Positions 24,890 to 33,209 of a stretch of 45,000 nucleotides of DNA are shown here, one piece after another. The position numbers and the translations under genes were made by a program. How positions within the stretch are numbered: the stretch's first letter is position 1; the number at the start of each line of letters is the position of its first letter. The DNA lies in assembly GCA_029100545.1 (NCBI GenBank), contig JAQXPH010000011.1, forward strand, positions 1 through 45,000, written 5' to 3'. A model generated the notes under the pieces. The model had not been told where the DNA came from and searched no databases. It saw nothing but the letters and a program-made list of their open reading frames with translations. The stretch comes from a bacterium. GTDB lineage: Bacteria > Bacillota_I > Bacilli_A > RF39 > UBA660.

Positions 24890-24959
24890 AATGCTTAAAA
24901 GCCAAATTTCTCTTTTTTTTTGTAGTAACTTATTGTATAATTTTTATAAGGAGAATATT

Positions 24960-25883
24960 ATGAAACAAACTAAAGTTATTTTTATGGGTACGCCTAATTT
25001 TTCAGTTCCAATCTTAGAATATTTAGTAGAAAATACAAACGTTGTTCTAGTAGTTACAAAACCAGATACTTTTGAAGGAAGAAAAAAAGAATTAACTTAT
25101 TCTCCAATTAAAGAAGTAGCTTTAAAAAATAATATTGATGTTATAACACCAAATAAAATAATTGATGCGTTTGAAATAATTAGTGAAATAAATCCTGATA
25201 TAATAATAACTTGTGCTTATGGTAAAATAGTGCCAGAAAGTATCTTAAATATTCCAAAACTTGGCTCAATTAATGTTCATGCTTCAATTCTTCCTCAATA
25301 TCGTGGAGCATCTCCAATACAAAGTGCTATTCTTAATGGTGATAAAAAAACTGGAATAACTATAATGTACATGGATAAAGGTATGGATACAGGAGATATT
25401 ATTTCTTATGAAGAAATTAACATAGATATTGATGATAATTATCAAACTTTAAGTAGTAAATTATCATTATTAGGAACAAATTTACTTGCTAAAACTTTAC
25501 CAGATATTATTAATCATAAAAATAATAGAATTAAACAAGATGATAGTAAGGCTACTTATACAAGATTAATTACAAGAGAAGATGAAAAAATAAATTTTTC
25601 TCAAAATGGAAAAGATATAATTAATCAAATTAGAACTTTTTCGCCAAATCCAGGAGCATACTTTAAATTAAATGATAAGGAAATAAAAATAATTAAGGCA
25701 TCTTTTATAGCACAAAAAATAGCAAAATCTAATGAAGTAGTCTTAACAAAAAATACTTTTGGAATAACTTGTAATGATGGAATAATTAATTTAGAAATAG
25801 TAAAACCATTTGGTAAAAATGAAATGAACATAAAAGCATTTTTAAATGGAATAGATAAAGGGAAAAAATATGTTGTTGATTAA
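24960..25883 (+). CDS. fmt: Methionyl-tRNA formyltransferase
   Basis: A 307-residue formyltransferase that formylates initiator Met-tRNA with 10-formyl-tetrahydrofolate. The N-terminal VIFMGTPNFSVPIL, the catalytic NVHASILPQYRGASPIQ (His and Asn of the active site) and DTGDI are present, followed by the C-terminal tRNA-binding barrel. The start ATG 24960 follows AAGGAG; an in-frame extension upstream would run through the terminator region and is rejected. TATAAT lies at 24936-24941. No def gene is adjacent. The 3' end overlaps the next gene by 14 bases. Confidence 0.95.
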   Translation: MKQTKVIFMGTPNFSVPILEYLVENTNVVLVVTKPDTFEGRKKELTYSPIKEVALKNNIDVITPNKIIDAFEIISEINPDIIITCAYGKIVPESILNIPKLGSINVHASILPQYRGASPIQSAILNGDKKTGITIMYMDKGMDTGDIISYEEINIDIDDNYQTLSSKLSLLGTNLLAKTLPDIINHKNNRIKQDDSKATYTRLITREDEKINFSQNGKDIINQIRTFSPNPGAYFKLNDKEIKIIKASFIAQKIAKSNEVVLTKNTFGITCNDGIINLEIVKPFGKNEMNIKAFLNGIDKGKKYVVD

Positions 25884-26496
25884 TAAATTAAAAGAAAAAG
25901 ATTCTGATAATGCACTAGTTAAATTGTGGGAAAATAAAAGAACCCATGCATTAATTTGTTTAGTATTATGGATAATATTTTTATTATTGGTTGCTTTGCT
26001 AATTTCTTTTTCATCAGAAGATGTTCAAAATAATAGTGTTACTAATGAAAGTGCCAATGATGTTATAACAATTTCTGATATGAAAGACAAATTGTTAAAT
26101 TATAATTTTGAATATAAGTATAGTATATTAGTAAACGGTGAAAAAATTATTTATACAGGAAAATATCAAAATAATGAAAATAACGGATATAAAGAAGATA
26201 GTTTAGGCTTAACAAAATATTTAATAAATAGTGAAGGAATATATCAAATAAATTTTGATGAAAAAATTGAAATCGTAAATTTATTTGACAAAATTAATCA
26301 AAATTATTTATCAATTGAGTATATATTTAATATTATTAATGGTATTGAGCCGACAATAAATGAAGAAACAAATGAATTATATTATAATTTAGAAAATGAA
26401 AAAATAATTATAACAACCAATGAAAATAATATTAAATCAATTAATATTAAAAGTAATAATAATGATTATTTATTAGAGTTTTATAATATTTTATGA
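25870..26496 (+). CDS. Membrane-anchored protein of unknown function between fmt and pgsA-like
   Basis: A 208-residue protein not recognised. A basic cytoplasmic head (1-27), one membrane helix (about 28-48), then an extracellular part rich in Asn, Tyr and charged residues with repeated beta-strand-like stretches (YSILVNGEKIIYTGKY). The C-terminal part is reminiscent of small lipoprotein/PepSY-type folds but this is not a claim of homology. It overlaps the end of fmt by 14 bases and the next gene starts six bases after its stop, so it belongs to the fmt transcript. Confidence 0.55.
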   Translation: MLLINKLKEKDSDNALVKLWENKRTHALICLVLWIIFLLLVALLISFSSEDVQNNSVTNESANDVITISDMKDKLLNYNFEYKYSILVNGEKIIYTGKYQNNENNGYKEDSLGLTKYLINSEGIYQINFDEKIEIVNLFDKINQNYLSIEYIFNIINGIEPTINEETNELYYNLENEKIIITTNENNIKSINIKSNNNDYLLEFYNIL

Positions 26497-26503
26497 GGTG
26501 TTT

Positions 26504-27256
26504 ATGAAAAAATTTATGCTACTATTTGTTAATTTACTTACAACTATAAGAATAATTGGCGTATTTATGATTGTTCCAGTATTTTTAAAATATGGTGGAA
26601 TATATGCTGCATTAATTTCAATTGCATGTTATTTAACAGATAGTATTGATGGCTTTTTAGCAAGAAAATATCATGTTTCAACGTTTTTTGGTAGTTTTTT
26701 TGATGGCGTAGCAGATAAACTATTTTCATGTAGTAATTTAATAATATTATTTTCAGTAACAAAGTATTCATTAATAGCAATATTTTTTGAATTATTAATT
26801 GTTTTAATTCAAATTGTAAAATTTGAAAAAAATATAAATATCCAATCCTCTAAAATAGGTAAAATTAAAACAATAGTAATGAGTATAACAGTAATAATTA
26901 TATATATAGTTACTGATATTAATAAACTTTCATTTTTAGGAAATAATATTATTGATTTTATAAATAATATTAATTCAAATATACTTTATGGTATTATTTT
27001 TATACCACTATATATTTTTGAAGTTTTATCTCTTTATTCTTATTTAAAATTTTTAAAAACATACGACTCTAAAAAAGATGTAAAAGTGCCTAATATAAAT
27101 ATAAATTTAAAACCAAAAACAACACTTAAAAATAAATTTGATAATTTTTGTACAATTTGGTTAGATAATGAATTCTATGAAAAATATAAAGATTCACAAG
27201 GACTAAAAGCAATACGTAAAGAAATAAAAAATAATAAACGAGAAATAAGTAAATAA
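26504..27256 (+). CDS. CDP-alcohol phosphatidyltransferase (PgsA-like)
   Basis: About 250 residues, with about six membrane helices. The family signature DG-x2-AR-x8-G-x3-D-x3-D is complete in DGFLARKYHV through FFDGVAD. The likely reaction is CDP-diacylglycerol plus glycerol-3-phosphate to phosphatidylglycerol phosphate, as for PgsA; cardiolipin or other head groups cannot be excluded. The C-terminal 55 residues are an extra charged, cytoplasmic tail, longer than in typical PgsA (about 190). ATG 26504 has GAGG upstream; a GTG six bases earlier is less likely. It closes the fmt transcript. Confidence 0.82.
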   Translation: MKKFMLLFVNLLTTIRIIGVFMIVPVFLKYGGIYAALISIACYLTDSIDGFLARKYHVSTFFGSFFDGVADKLFSCSNLIILFSVTKYSLIAIFFELLIVLIQIVKFEKNINIQSSKIGKIKTIVMSITVIIIYIVTDINKLSFLGNNIIDFINNINSNILYGIIFIPLYIFEVLSLYSYLKFLKTYDSKKDVKVPNININLKPKTTLKNKFDNFCTIWLDNEFYEKYKDSQGLKAIRKEIKNNKREISK

Positions 27257-27271
27257 ATACTTATTTTTTTT
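27247..27271 (+). terminator. Weak terminator after the pgsA-like gene
   Basis: AAGTA and TACTT pair around AATAAA and are followed by A then about eight T residues. The stem is only five pairs and includes the stop codon of the gene. Confidence 0.45.
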
Positions 27272-27277
27272 AAAGTA

Positions 27278-27286
27278 TGATATAAT
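27278..27286 (+). promoter_or_regulatory. Extended -10 promoter of rlmN, probably leaderless
   Basis: TGATATAAT with the -10 hexamer at 27281-27286, six bases before the ATG at 27293. The geometry puts the start of transcription on the start codon. No clear -35 is visible. Confidence 0.6.
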
Positions 27287-27292
27287 TTTAAT

Positions 27293-28309
27293 ATGACAAA
27301 TATTTTTGGAATAACAAAAGAAGATTTAGAATTGATTTTAGTTAATGATGGCAAAAAAAAGTTTATGGCTACTCAAATTTTTGAGTGGATTTATAATAAA
27401 CATGAATATAATGTAGACAATTTTTCTAATATAAATAATGATAATAAAAAATATTTAAAAGAAAAATTTGATTTTGATTTTATAACGTTAGAAAAGGTTG
27501 AAGAAGACATTGATGTAAAGAAATTTTTATTTAGATTAAAAGATAATCAAAAAATAGAGTCGGTTATAATGATACATAATTACGGAATTAGTATATGTGT
27601 TTCGAGTCAAGTTGGCTGTAATATGGGTTGTAAGTTTTGTGAAAGTGGAAGACTTAAAAAAGTACGAAATCTTGAAACTTATGAAATTGTAGAACAACTT
27701 ATTTTAGCAAGTAATTATATTAATAAAAAGATTGATAGTTGCGTTATAATGGGCATTGGAGAGCCATTTGACAATTATGATAATATTATAAATTTTATTA
27801 AACTAATAAATGATCCTAAGGCCTTAAATATTGGGGCTAGACATATAACTGTTTCAACATGTGGTGTAGTACCAAAAATAATAGAATTTGCATCACTTCC
27901 TTTTCAAGTAAATTTAGCTATTTCACTTCATGCGCCAAATGATACAATTAGAAATAAAATAATGCCTATTTCAAAAGCATATAGTATAGATGAACTTATG
28001 AATGCACTTGATTATTATTATAAAAAAACTAATCGAAGAGTTACTATTGAGTATGTATTACTTAAAGATATAAATGATTCTAAAGACTGTGCTATAGAAC
28101 TTGCAAATTTACTTAAAGGAAAAAATGTATATGTTAATTTAATCGGATACAATGAAACAAATAATATATCATTTAAAGCAAGTAGCAAAGAAAATATTGA
28201 TTTGTTTTATGATACATTAAAAAAATGCGGAATTAATGTAACTGTACGAAGAAAATTTGGAAATAAAATATCTGCAGCATGTGGACAACTCCGTAGTAAA
28301 GAAGTATAG
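27293..28309 (+). CDS. rlmN: Dual-specificity rRNA/tRNA adenine-C2 methyltransferase RlmN
   Basis: A 338-residue radical-SAM enzyme that methylates C2 of A2503 in 23S rRNA and A37 in some tRNAs. The [4Fe-4S] motif is CNMGCKFC (Cys109, 113, 116), followed by ESG instead of the usual ATG; MGIGEPFDNYDN, SLHAPND and the C-terminal catalytic Cys330 (SAACGQLR) are present. The substitution near the cluster is notable but found in other Firmicute RlmN-like proteins. There is no ribosome site and TATAAT ends six bases before ATG, so the message is probably leaderless. In B. subtilis rlmN also precedes prpC-prkC. Confidence 0.9.
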   Translation: MTNIFGITKEDLELILVNDGKKKFMATQIFEWIYNKHEYNVDNFSNINNDNKKYLKEKFDFDFITLEKVEEDIDVKKFLFRLKDNQKIESVIMIHNYGISICVSSQVGCNMGCKFCESGRLKKVRNLETYEIVEQLILASNYINKKIDSCVIMGIGEPFDNYDNIINFIKLINDPKALNIGARHITVSTCGVVPKIIEFASLPFQVNLAISLHAPNDTIRNKIMPISKAYSIDELMNALDYYYKKTNRRVTIEYVLLKDINDSKDCAIELANLLKGKNVYVNLIGYNETNNISFKASSKENIDLFYDTLKKCGINVTVRRKFGNKISAACGQLRSKEV

Positions 28310-28326
28310 TATTAATATAAAAATAA

Positions 28327-28335
28327 TGATATAAT
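28327..28335 (+). promoter_or_regulatory. Extended -10 element upstream of prpC
   Basis: TGATATAAT (-10 at 28330-28335), 22 bases before the GTG start. No convincing -35. Confidence 0.5.
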
Positions 28336-28357
28336 TACAAAGAAGATAGGTGATAAT

Positions 28358-29101
28358 GTGAAAACATTTTATTTAACTGATGCAGGAAGAGTTCGAAGCC
28401 ATAATGAAGATAGTGTAACAATTTTAAAAAACAAAAGTAATGAATATTTATTAATGGTAGCGGATGGAATGGGTGGTCATAGAAAAGGTGAAGTGGCCTC
28501 TGCAATAGCAATAACTCACTTAGGAAAAAGATTTATGGATATTGCTAGTATTGGTACAAAACTTGATGCAGTAAATTGGCTTAATGATAATGTTAATGAA
28601 ATAAATAAAAATATATTAGATTACGCAAATGAGCATGAAGATTCAGTTGGTATGGGTTCAACTTTAGTAGTAGCAATTCAAACAAAAGATTATTTAATAT
28701 TTGGTAATATTGGTGATTCTTCAGGATATGTTATGAAAAATCATAAAATTCATAAAGTTACAAAAGACCATACTTTAGTAAATTTACTTGTTGAAGCAGG
28801 AAATTTAACTGAAGAAGAAGCAAAATATCATCCAAAGAAAAATGTTTTAATGAGAGCTCTTGGAGCTACAGAAAAAATTGAAATTGATATATTTGATGTA
28901 GATATGAATAATGAAGGAATATTACTTTGTTCAGATGGTTTAACAACAATGCTTGCGGACGATCAAATAGAAAAAGTCTTAAATGATGATGAATTAACTG
29001 CTGAAGAAAAAGTTACTAAATTAATTCAAAAATGTAATGCAAGAGGTGGTTTTGATAATATATCAATCGCCTATTTAGAAAGAAAGGAGGTTAATGATTA
29101 G
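28358..29101 (+). CDS. prpC: PP2C-type Ser/Thr protein phosphatase PrpC/Stp
   Basis: A 247-residue PPM-family phosphatase. Metal-binding motifs MVADGMGGHRKG, GNIGDSSGY, KDHTLV, CSDGLTTML and GGFDNISIA are all present. It reverses phosphorylation by the PASTA kinase encoded next; the two form the standard pair controlling cell-wall growth and division. The start is GTG behind AGGTGATAAT. The stop codon TAG overlaps the kinase start by one base, so the pair is cotranslated. Confidence 0.95.
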   Translation: MKTFYLTDAGRVRSHNEDSVTILKNKSNEYLLMVADGMGGHRKGEVASAIAITHLGKRFMDIASIGTKLDAVNWLNDNVNEINKNILDYANEHEDSVGMGSTLVVAIQTKDYLIFGNIGDSSGYVMKNHKIHKVTKDHTLVNLLVEAGNLTEEEAKYHPKKNVLMRALGATEKIEIDIFDVDMNNEGILLCSDGLTTMLADDQIEKVLNDDELTAEEKVTKLIQKCNARGGFDNISIAYLERKEVND

Positions 29102-30870
29102 TGATTGCAAAAGGTCAAAAAATTTCTGACCGTTATCAAATTATAAAATCAATTGGTGAAGGTGGTATGGCAAATGTTTTTCTTGCTTATGATACCATTT
29201 TAGAAAGAAATGTTGCAGTTAAAGTTTTAAGAGGAGATCTTGCAAATGATGAAAAATTTGTTCGAAGATTTCAAAGAGAAGCTTTACAAGCCTCAAGTTT
29301 ATCCCATCCAAACATAGTAGAAGTTTATGATGTTGGTGAAGATAATGGCGAATATTATATTGTAATGGAATATGTTGAAGGAAAACATTTGAAAAATTTA
29401 TTAAAAAAACGTGGGAAACTTACTATTCCAGAGGTAATTGATATAATGCTTCAAGTGACAAGTGGTCTTTCTATAGCCCACGATAGTTATATTATTCACA
29501 GGGATATAAAACCACAAAATATTATGATACTTGATAATGGTCTTGTAAAACTTACTGATTTTGGTATAGCTCTTGCGATGAATTCAACTCAACTTACGCA
29601 AACTAATTCAGTAATGGGTTCTGTTCATTATTTACCTCCAGAACAAGCAAGTGGTAAAGGTGCTACATTACAAAGCGATATATATTCACTTGGAATATTA
29701 ATGTATGAACTATTAACAGGTAAACTTCCTTTCAGAGGAGAAAATGCTGTTGAAATAGCTTTAAAGCATTTAAAAGAAACAATACCAAGTATTCGAAAAG
29801 AAATACCTGATATACCTCAATCAATTGAAAATATAATTTTAAAAGCGACTGCTAAAAATCCTAAAAATAGATATGCAGATGCAAGAGAAATGCATGAAGA
29901 TTTAAAAACCTGCTTAGATGAATCAAGAAAAAATGAAATAAAAATAAGTTATAAATATCCAGAAGTTGATCTTGATGATGGAAAAATGTTAAAAATTAAA
30001 AATGAAAAAGAAAATCTTACAAAGAAGGAAAGTGATGAGATTATAGCAAAGAAAATAACTAAAAATGATTTACATGGTCAAAATAAAACTTTAGTAATAT
30101 TAATATCAATTTTTACAGGTATTGTTGTATTAATTACTACTATTGTTGTACTACTACCAAAAATTACTAATTCAGCCCAAATAACTATACCAGATGTTAC
30201 AAATATGACAGTAGTAAAGGCAATTGAAACCTTACAAGAAGAAGGATTTACAGTTTCTTCTGAACAAATTGAAAAATCTTCGACAGTTGTTGAAGAAGGA
30301 AAAATAATATCAACATCTCCAGCTGGTGGTACAAAACACAAGAAAGGATACGAAGTAACACTTTATGTTTCAACAGGTAATAAATCAATAGAGGTAGAGG
30401 ATTATACCGGAAAAAATTATCTTGAGGTAAAAGGTAAACTTGAGGCTTATGGAATTAATGTATTTATTGAAGAAAAAGAAATTGAAGCAGATGCTGATGA
30501 TAGCTATGAAAAAGACATTATTATGGATCAATCAATAAAGAAAGGTGAAAGTCTATCAAAAGGTGATAATATAACATTATATATACCTGATATAAAAAAT
30601 GTTTATCCAGATTTTACGGACGGAACATATATTGTATCTGATATAATTGCTTTTGCTAAAGAATATAAAATATCTGTAAAATTTATTGATTCTGAAGGAA
30701 AAACTATTTCAATTAATAGTGAAAATGCTTATGAATATGATGATTATCAAATATTAAATCAAAATAGAAAAGCTGGTTCTGTAGTTACAAGTGGTGTTTC
30801 TATAATAATTAAACTTGATACATCTTCAACTGGTAGTGAAAATACATGTGAGGAAGGCGGTTTATGCTAG
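29101..30870 (+). CDS. prkC: PASTA-domain Ser/Thr protein kinase PrkC/StkP
   Basis: A 589-residue Hanks-type kinase: glycine loop GEGGMANV, Lys41 in VAVKVL, HRDIKPQN with catalytic Asp135, DFG at 153-155, then a juxtamembrane linker, one membrane helix (about 329-350) and an extracellular PASTA region. Two clear PASTA repeats (about 361-428 and 429-498) and a diverged third (499-580) are seen. Such kinases sense muropeptides or lipid II and regulate peptidoglycan synthesis, and in B. subtilis spore germination. GTG start behind AAGGAGG ten bases away. The extracellular end holds two Cys (CEEGGLC). Confidence 0.95.
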   Translation: MIAKGQKISDRYQIIKSIGEGGMANVFLAYDTILERNVAVKVLRGDLANDEKFVRRFQREALQASSLSHPNIVEVYDVGEDNGEYYIVMEYVEGKHLKNLLKKRGKLTIPEVIDIMLQVTSGLSIAHDSYIIHRDIKPQNIMILDNGLVKLTDFGIALAMNSTQLTQTNSVMGSVHYLPPEQASGKGATLQSDIYSLGILMYELLTGKLPFRGENAVEIALKHLKETIPSIRKEIPDIPQSIENIILKATAKNPKNRYADAREMHEDLKTCLDESRKNEIKISYKYPEVDLDDGKMLKIKNEKENLTKKESDEIIAKKITKNDLHGQNKTLVILISIFTGIVVLITTIVVLLPKITNSAQITIPDVTNMTVVKAIETLQEEGFTVSSEQIEKSSTVVEEGKIISTSPAGGTKHKKGYEVTLYVSTGNKSIEVEDYTGKNYLEVKGKLEAYGINVFIEEKEIEADADDSYEKDIIMDQSIKKGESLSKGDNITLYIPDIKNVYPDFTDGTYIVSDIIAFAKEYKISVKFIDSEGKTISINSENAYEYDDYQILNQNRKAGSVVTSGVSIIIKLDTSSTGSENTCEEGGLC

Positions 30871-31709
30871 AGGGCCAAATAATCAATATAAATTCTAATA
30901 GATATAAAGTATTATGTAATGATAAAGAATTTATATGTTCAGCAAGGGGTAAATTTAGAAATGATAAAGTTACCCCAATGGTTGGTGATTATGTACTGAT
31001 AGATAAACAAAATAATCAAATTATAAAAATTTTACCAAGAAAAAATTTCTTATTAAGGCCAAATGTAGCAAACGTAGATATTGCCTTAATAATAACAAGT
31101 GTAAAAAAGCCAAATTTAGATTTATATTTATTAGATAAATTACTTACATTAGTAACATTTAATAAAATAAAACCTATAATATGTTTTACAAAAATAGATT
31201 TATTAAACGATGAACAGTTAATTAATTTTAAAAAAATAAGAAATTATTATGAAAAAATATATGATGTAATTGATAATAATCAAATAGAAATATTCAAGCA
31301 AAAAGTTCAAAATAAAATAGTAGTTTTATGTGGACAAACGGGTTCAGGTAAATCTACATTTATTAATAAAATTGATCCTAGTTTAAATTTAAAAACAAAT
31401 GAAATATCATCTTCACTGGGAAGAGGTATTCATACAACAAGAATGACAACGCTTTATAAAGAAGATAGTTTTTATATATGTGATACACCTGGATTTAGTA
31501 GTTTAGATTTAGTTAATATTGAACTAGAGGATTTAAAAAAATCATTTTTAGAATTTAATAACTATAATTGTAAATTTAAAGATTGTAATCATATAAATAC
31601 ATTTGGTTGTCAAATAGAAAATAATGATAATATATTAAAAAGTAGATATGAAAATTACACTCTATTTTTAAAGGAGATAAATGAAAATCGCAGTAAGTTA
31701 TTTAAGTAG
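30864..31709 (+). CDS. rsgA: Small ribosomal subunit biogenesis GTPase RsgA
   Basis: A 281-residue circularly permuted GTPase: an OB-fold, then G4 (CFTKIDLL), G1 (GQTGSGKSTF) and G3 (DTPGFSS) in permuted order, and a C-terminal zinc motif (CKFKDCNHINTFGC). It checks 30S maturation and is inactivated by (p)ppGpp in some Firmicutes. The ATG overlaps the kinase end by seven bases with GAGGAAGG upstream. It overlaps rpe by 29 bases. The order prpC-prkC-rsgA-rpe equals that of B. subtilis. The N-terminal OB part is slightly short. Confidence 0.93.
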   Translation: MLEGQIININSNRYKVLCNDKEFICSARGKFRNDKVTPMVGDYVLIDKQNNQIIKILPRKNFLLRPNVANVDIALIITSVKKPNLDLYLLDKLLTLVTFNKIKPIICFTKIDLLNDEQLINFKKIRNYYEKIYDVIDNNQIEIFKQKVQNKIVVLCGQTGSGKSTFINKIDPSLNLKTNEISSSLGRGIHTTRMTTLYKEDSFYICDTPGFSSLDLVNIELEDLKKSFLEFNNYNCKFKDCNHINTFGCQIENNDNILKSRYENYTLFLKEINENRSKLFK

Positions 31710-32307
31710 TAATAATTATTTGGATTGTATAAAAAAAATAAATGAATCTAATGCTGATTTTATTCATGTTGATTTATGTGATGGAAAATATGTAAATACT
31801 AAAAACTTTGAAATAAAAGATACAATTAAGTTACTTAAAAATTCTCAAAAACCACTTAATATTCATTTAATGGTAGCAAATCCTAAAAAAATAATTAAAT
31901 ATTTTAAAAATTTAAATGTTGAATCAATTACAATTCATAATTTAAGTAATTCAAAAAAAATATTAAATTATATAAAGAAGAAAGGATATAAATGTGGTAT
32001 TGCATTAAATCCAAATGAAAATATTGATTTAATAAAAGATTATTTAAATTTAATTGATGAATTACTTATAATGAGTGTAGTACCTGGAAAAGGTGGTCAA
32101 AGTTTTATTAATAATACATTAGAAAAAATTGATAATATTAATAGTATTAAAAATAGTTATCATTTTATTACTGCTATAGATGGTGGAATAAATAATGAAA
32201 CAATTAAATTATTGAAAGACAAAAATATTGATTTAGTTATAAGTGGATCATACATAACTAATTCAAAAGATTATAATGAAACTATTAATAAGTTAAAAAA
32301 AATATAA
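31681..32307 (+). CDS. rpe: Ribulose-phosphate 3-epimerase
   Basis: A 208-residue TIM-barrel epimerase that interconverts ribulose-5-P and xylulose-5-P in the pentose phosphate pathway. Signatures: FIHVDLCDGKYV (metal His/Asp), IHLMV, SVVPGKGGQSFI and AIDGGINNET. The start at 31681 lies inside rsgA (29-base overlap), supported by AAAGGAGATAA just upstream and the canonical MKIAVSYLSS start. The transketolase in this window acts on the same sugar phosphates. Confidence 0.93.
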   Translation: MKIAVSYLSSNNYLDCIKKINESNADFIHVDLCDGKYVNTKNFEIKDTIKLLKNSQKPLNIHLMVANPKKIIKYFKNLNVESITIHNLSNSKKILNYIKKKGYKCGIALNPNENIDLIKDYLNLIDELLIMSVVPGKGGQSFINNTLEKIDNINSIKNSYHFITAIDGGINNETIKLLKDKNIDLVISGSYITNSKDYNETINKLKKI

Positions 32308-32333
32308 GATTTTCTTTTTCTTATATTTTTTTT
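32295..32333. terminator. Bidirectional terminator between rpe and lexA
   Basis: AAAAAAAATATAAG and CTTATATTTTTTTT pair around an eleven-base T-rich loop. It contains the rpe stop codon and reaches the lexA stop codon. Confidence 0.75.
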
Positions 32334-32950
32334 TATAATTTACGATATAAACCTATAGCAATTCCAAGTATTTTACAATCTGGTAGTATAATAGGAGCCA
32401 TTGTATCATTTTCAGGCTGTAATCTTATATAACCAGTTTCTTTATAAAATCTTTTTAAAGTTACTTCATTTTCATTAGTCATGGCTACAACAATTTGTCC
32501 ATTATGAGCGGTATTTGCTCTTTTTAAAATAACATAGTCATTATCATATATTCCTGCATTTATCATACTTTCTCCGGATACATGTAAAGTAAAAACTTCT
32601 TCATTTTTAGGAACTAGGCTTGCTGGTAAATCAAAAAATTCATTAGGTGTTTCAATTGCTGTTATTGGAGAACCTGCTGTTACTTTACCAAGAAGTGGTA
32701 CTTTAATAACATCTTCATTTTTTTCTAAATATTCATTATCAACAAGTAAAGATATAGTTCTAAACTTATTATTTGTTGTTTCAATATAACCATTTTTTTC
32801 AAGATTTTTTATATGTACAAATACAGTAGCTGGACTTGATAAATTTACTCCTTGACATATTTCTCTTATAGTAGGAGAATAGCCATATTTTGCAGTATAT
32901 TTTTTTATATATTCTAATATATCTTTTTGTCTTTTAGTTAAATTTTCCAT
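32333..32950 (-). CDS. lexA: SOS repressor LexA
   Basis: A 205-residue repressor: winged helix (SPTIREICQGVNLSSPATVFVHI), then the S24 self-cleaving domain with the Ala92-Gly93 cleavage site in VTAGSPI, catalytic Ser128 in SGESM and Lys166 in VTLKRF. RecA filaments trigger cleavage and derepress SOS genes. The ATG is preceded by AAGGATTATTTA. A LexA-like box abuts the -35 of its own promoter, consistent with autoregulation. It is divergent from a tiny membrane-protein gene with a second box, as in the lexA-yneA pair of B. subtilis. Confidence 0.95.
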   Translation of the reverse strand: MENLTKRQKDILEYIKKYTAKYGYSPTIREICQGVNLSSPATVFVHIKNLEKNGYIETTNNKFRTISLLVDNEYLEKNEDVIKVPLLGKVTAGSPITAIETPNEFFDLPASLVPKNEEVFTLHVSGESMINAGIYDNDYVILKRANTAHNGQIVVAMTNENEVTLKRFYKETGYIRLQPENDTMAPIILPDCKILGIAIGLYRKL

Positions 32951-32977
32951 TAAATAATCCTTTCCTAAGATAATTAA

Positions 32978-33006
32978 ATTTTACAATAATTTTTGTAAAA
33001 TGTCAA
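32978..33006 (-). promoter_or_regulatory. lexA promoter
   Basis: On the minus strand TTGACA (33001-33006), 17 bases, TAAAAT (32978-32983), 27 bases before the ATG. The LexA-like box 33005-33016 overlaps the first two bases of the -35. Confidence 0.75.
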
Positions 33007-33016
33007 ACAAATGTTT
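33005..33016. promoter_or_regulatory. LexA-like box at the lexA promoter
   Basis: AAACAAATGTTT is a perfect hyphenated palindrome matching the Gram-positive pattern GAAC-N4-GTTC/T at the inner bases of both half-sites. It touches the lexA -35, the expected place for self-repression. Confidence 0.6.
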
Positions 33017-33025
33017 TTATTTTAA

Positions 33026-33054
33026 TTGACACGAACAAATATTTGCTTTATGAT
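33026..33054 (+). promoter_or_regulatory. Promoter with a LexA-like box in its spacer, for the 36-codon gene
   Basis: TTGACA (33026-33031), 17 bases, TATGAT (33049-33054). CGAACAAATATTTG (33032-33045) fills the spacer; its left half CGAAC is consensus and its right half is degenerate. A bound LexA dimer would block RNA polymerase. The ATG of the small gene is 23 bases downstream. Confidence 0.6.
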
Positions 33055-33076
33055 GTTATTGAAAGAAGTGATTAAT

Positions 33077-33187
33077 ATGTTAAAAAAATTGTTTAAAGAT
33101 TATGGTTTAATTTTATTATTTTATTTATTTTTAATTTTTTGTATTTTAATATTAAATGCTAGGTTTTCTTATTTAAATGTTAATTAG
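33077..33187 (+). CDS. 36-residue single-pass membrane peptide, putative SOS-induced division inhibitor
   Basis: Starts at ATG 33077 with an AAAGAAGTGATTAAT ribosome site and ends at TAG 33185-33187. The peptide has a basic head (MLKKLFKDYG), one Leu/Phe/Ile-rich helix (about 11-27) and a short polar tail (NARFSYLNVN). I see no named family. It lies between divergent lexA and tkt, exactly where B. subtilis has yneA, and its promoter carries a LexA-like box. YneA, SosA and Caulobacter SidA are small SOS-induced membrane proteins that stop division; the same role is inferred here. YneA's LysM domain is absent. Confidence 0.6.
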   Translation: MLKKLFKDYGLILLFYLFLIFCILILNARFSYLNVN

Positions 33188-33209
33188 AAAAAAATTGTTT
33201 GGCAATAAT

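Noticed and set aside
30284-30298. TTCGACA inside prkC, a third TGTCGAA-type motif
   Set aside because: It is within coding sequence (Ser-Thr codons) far from a gene start, so chance is the simpler explanation.
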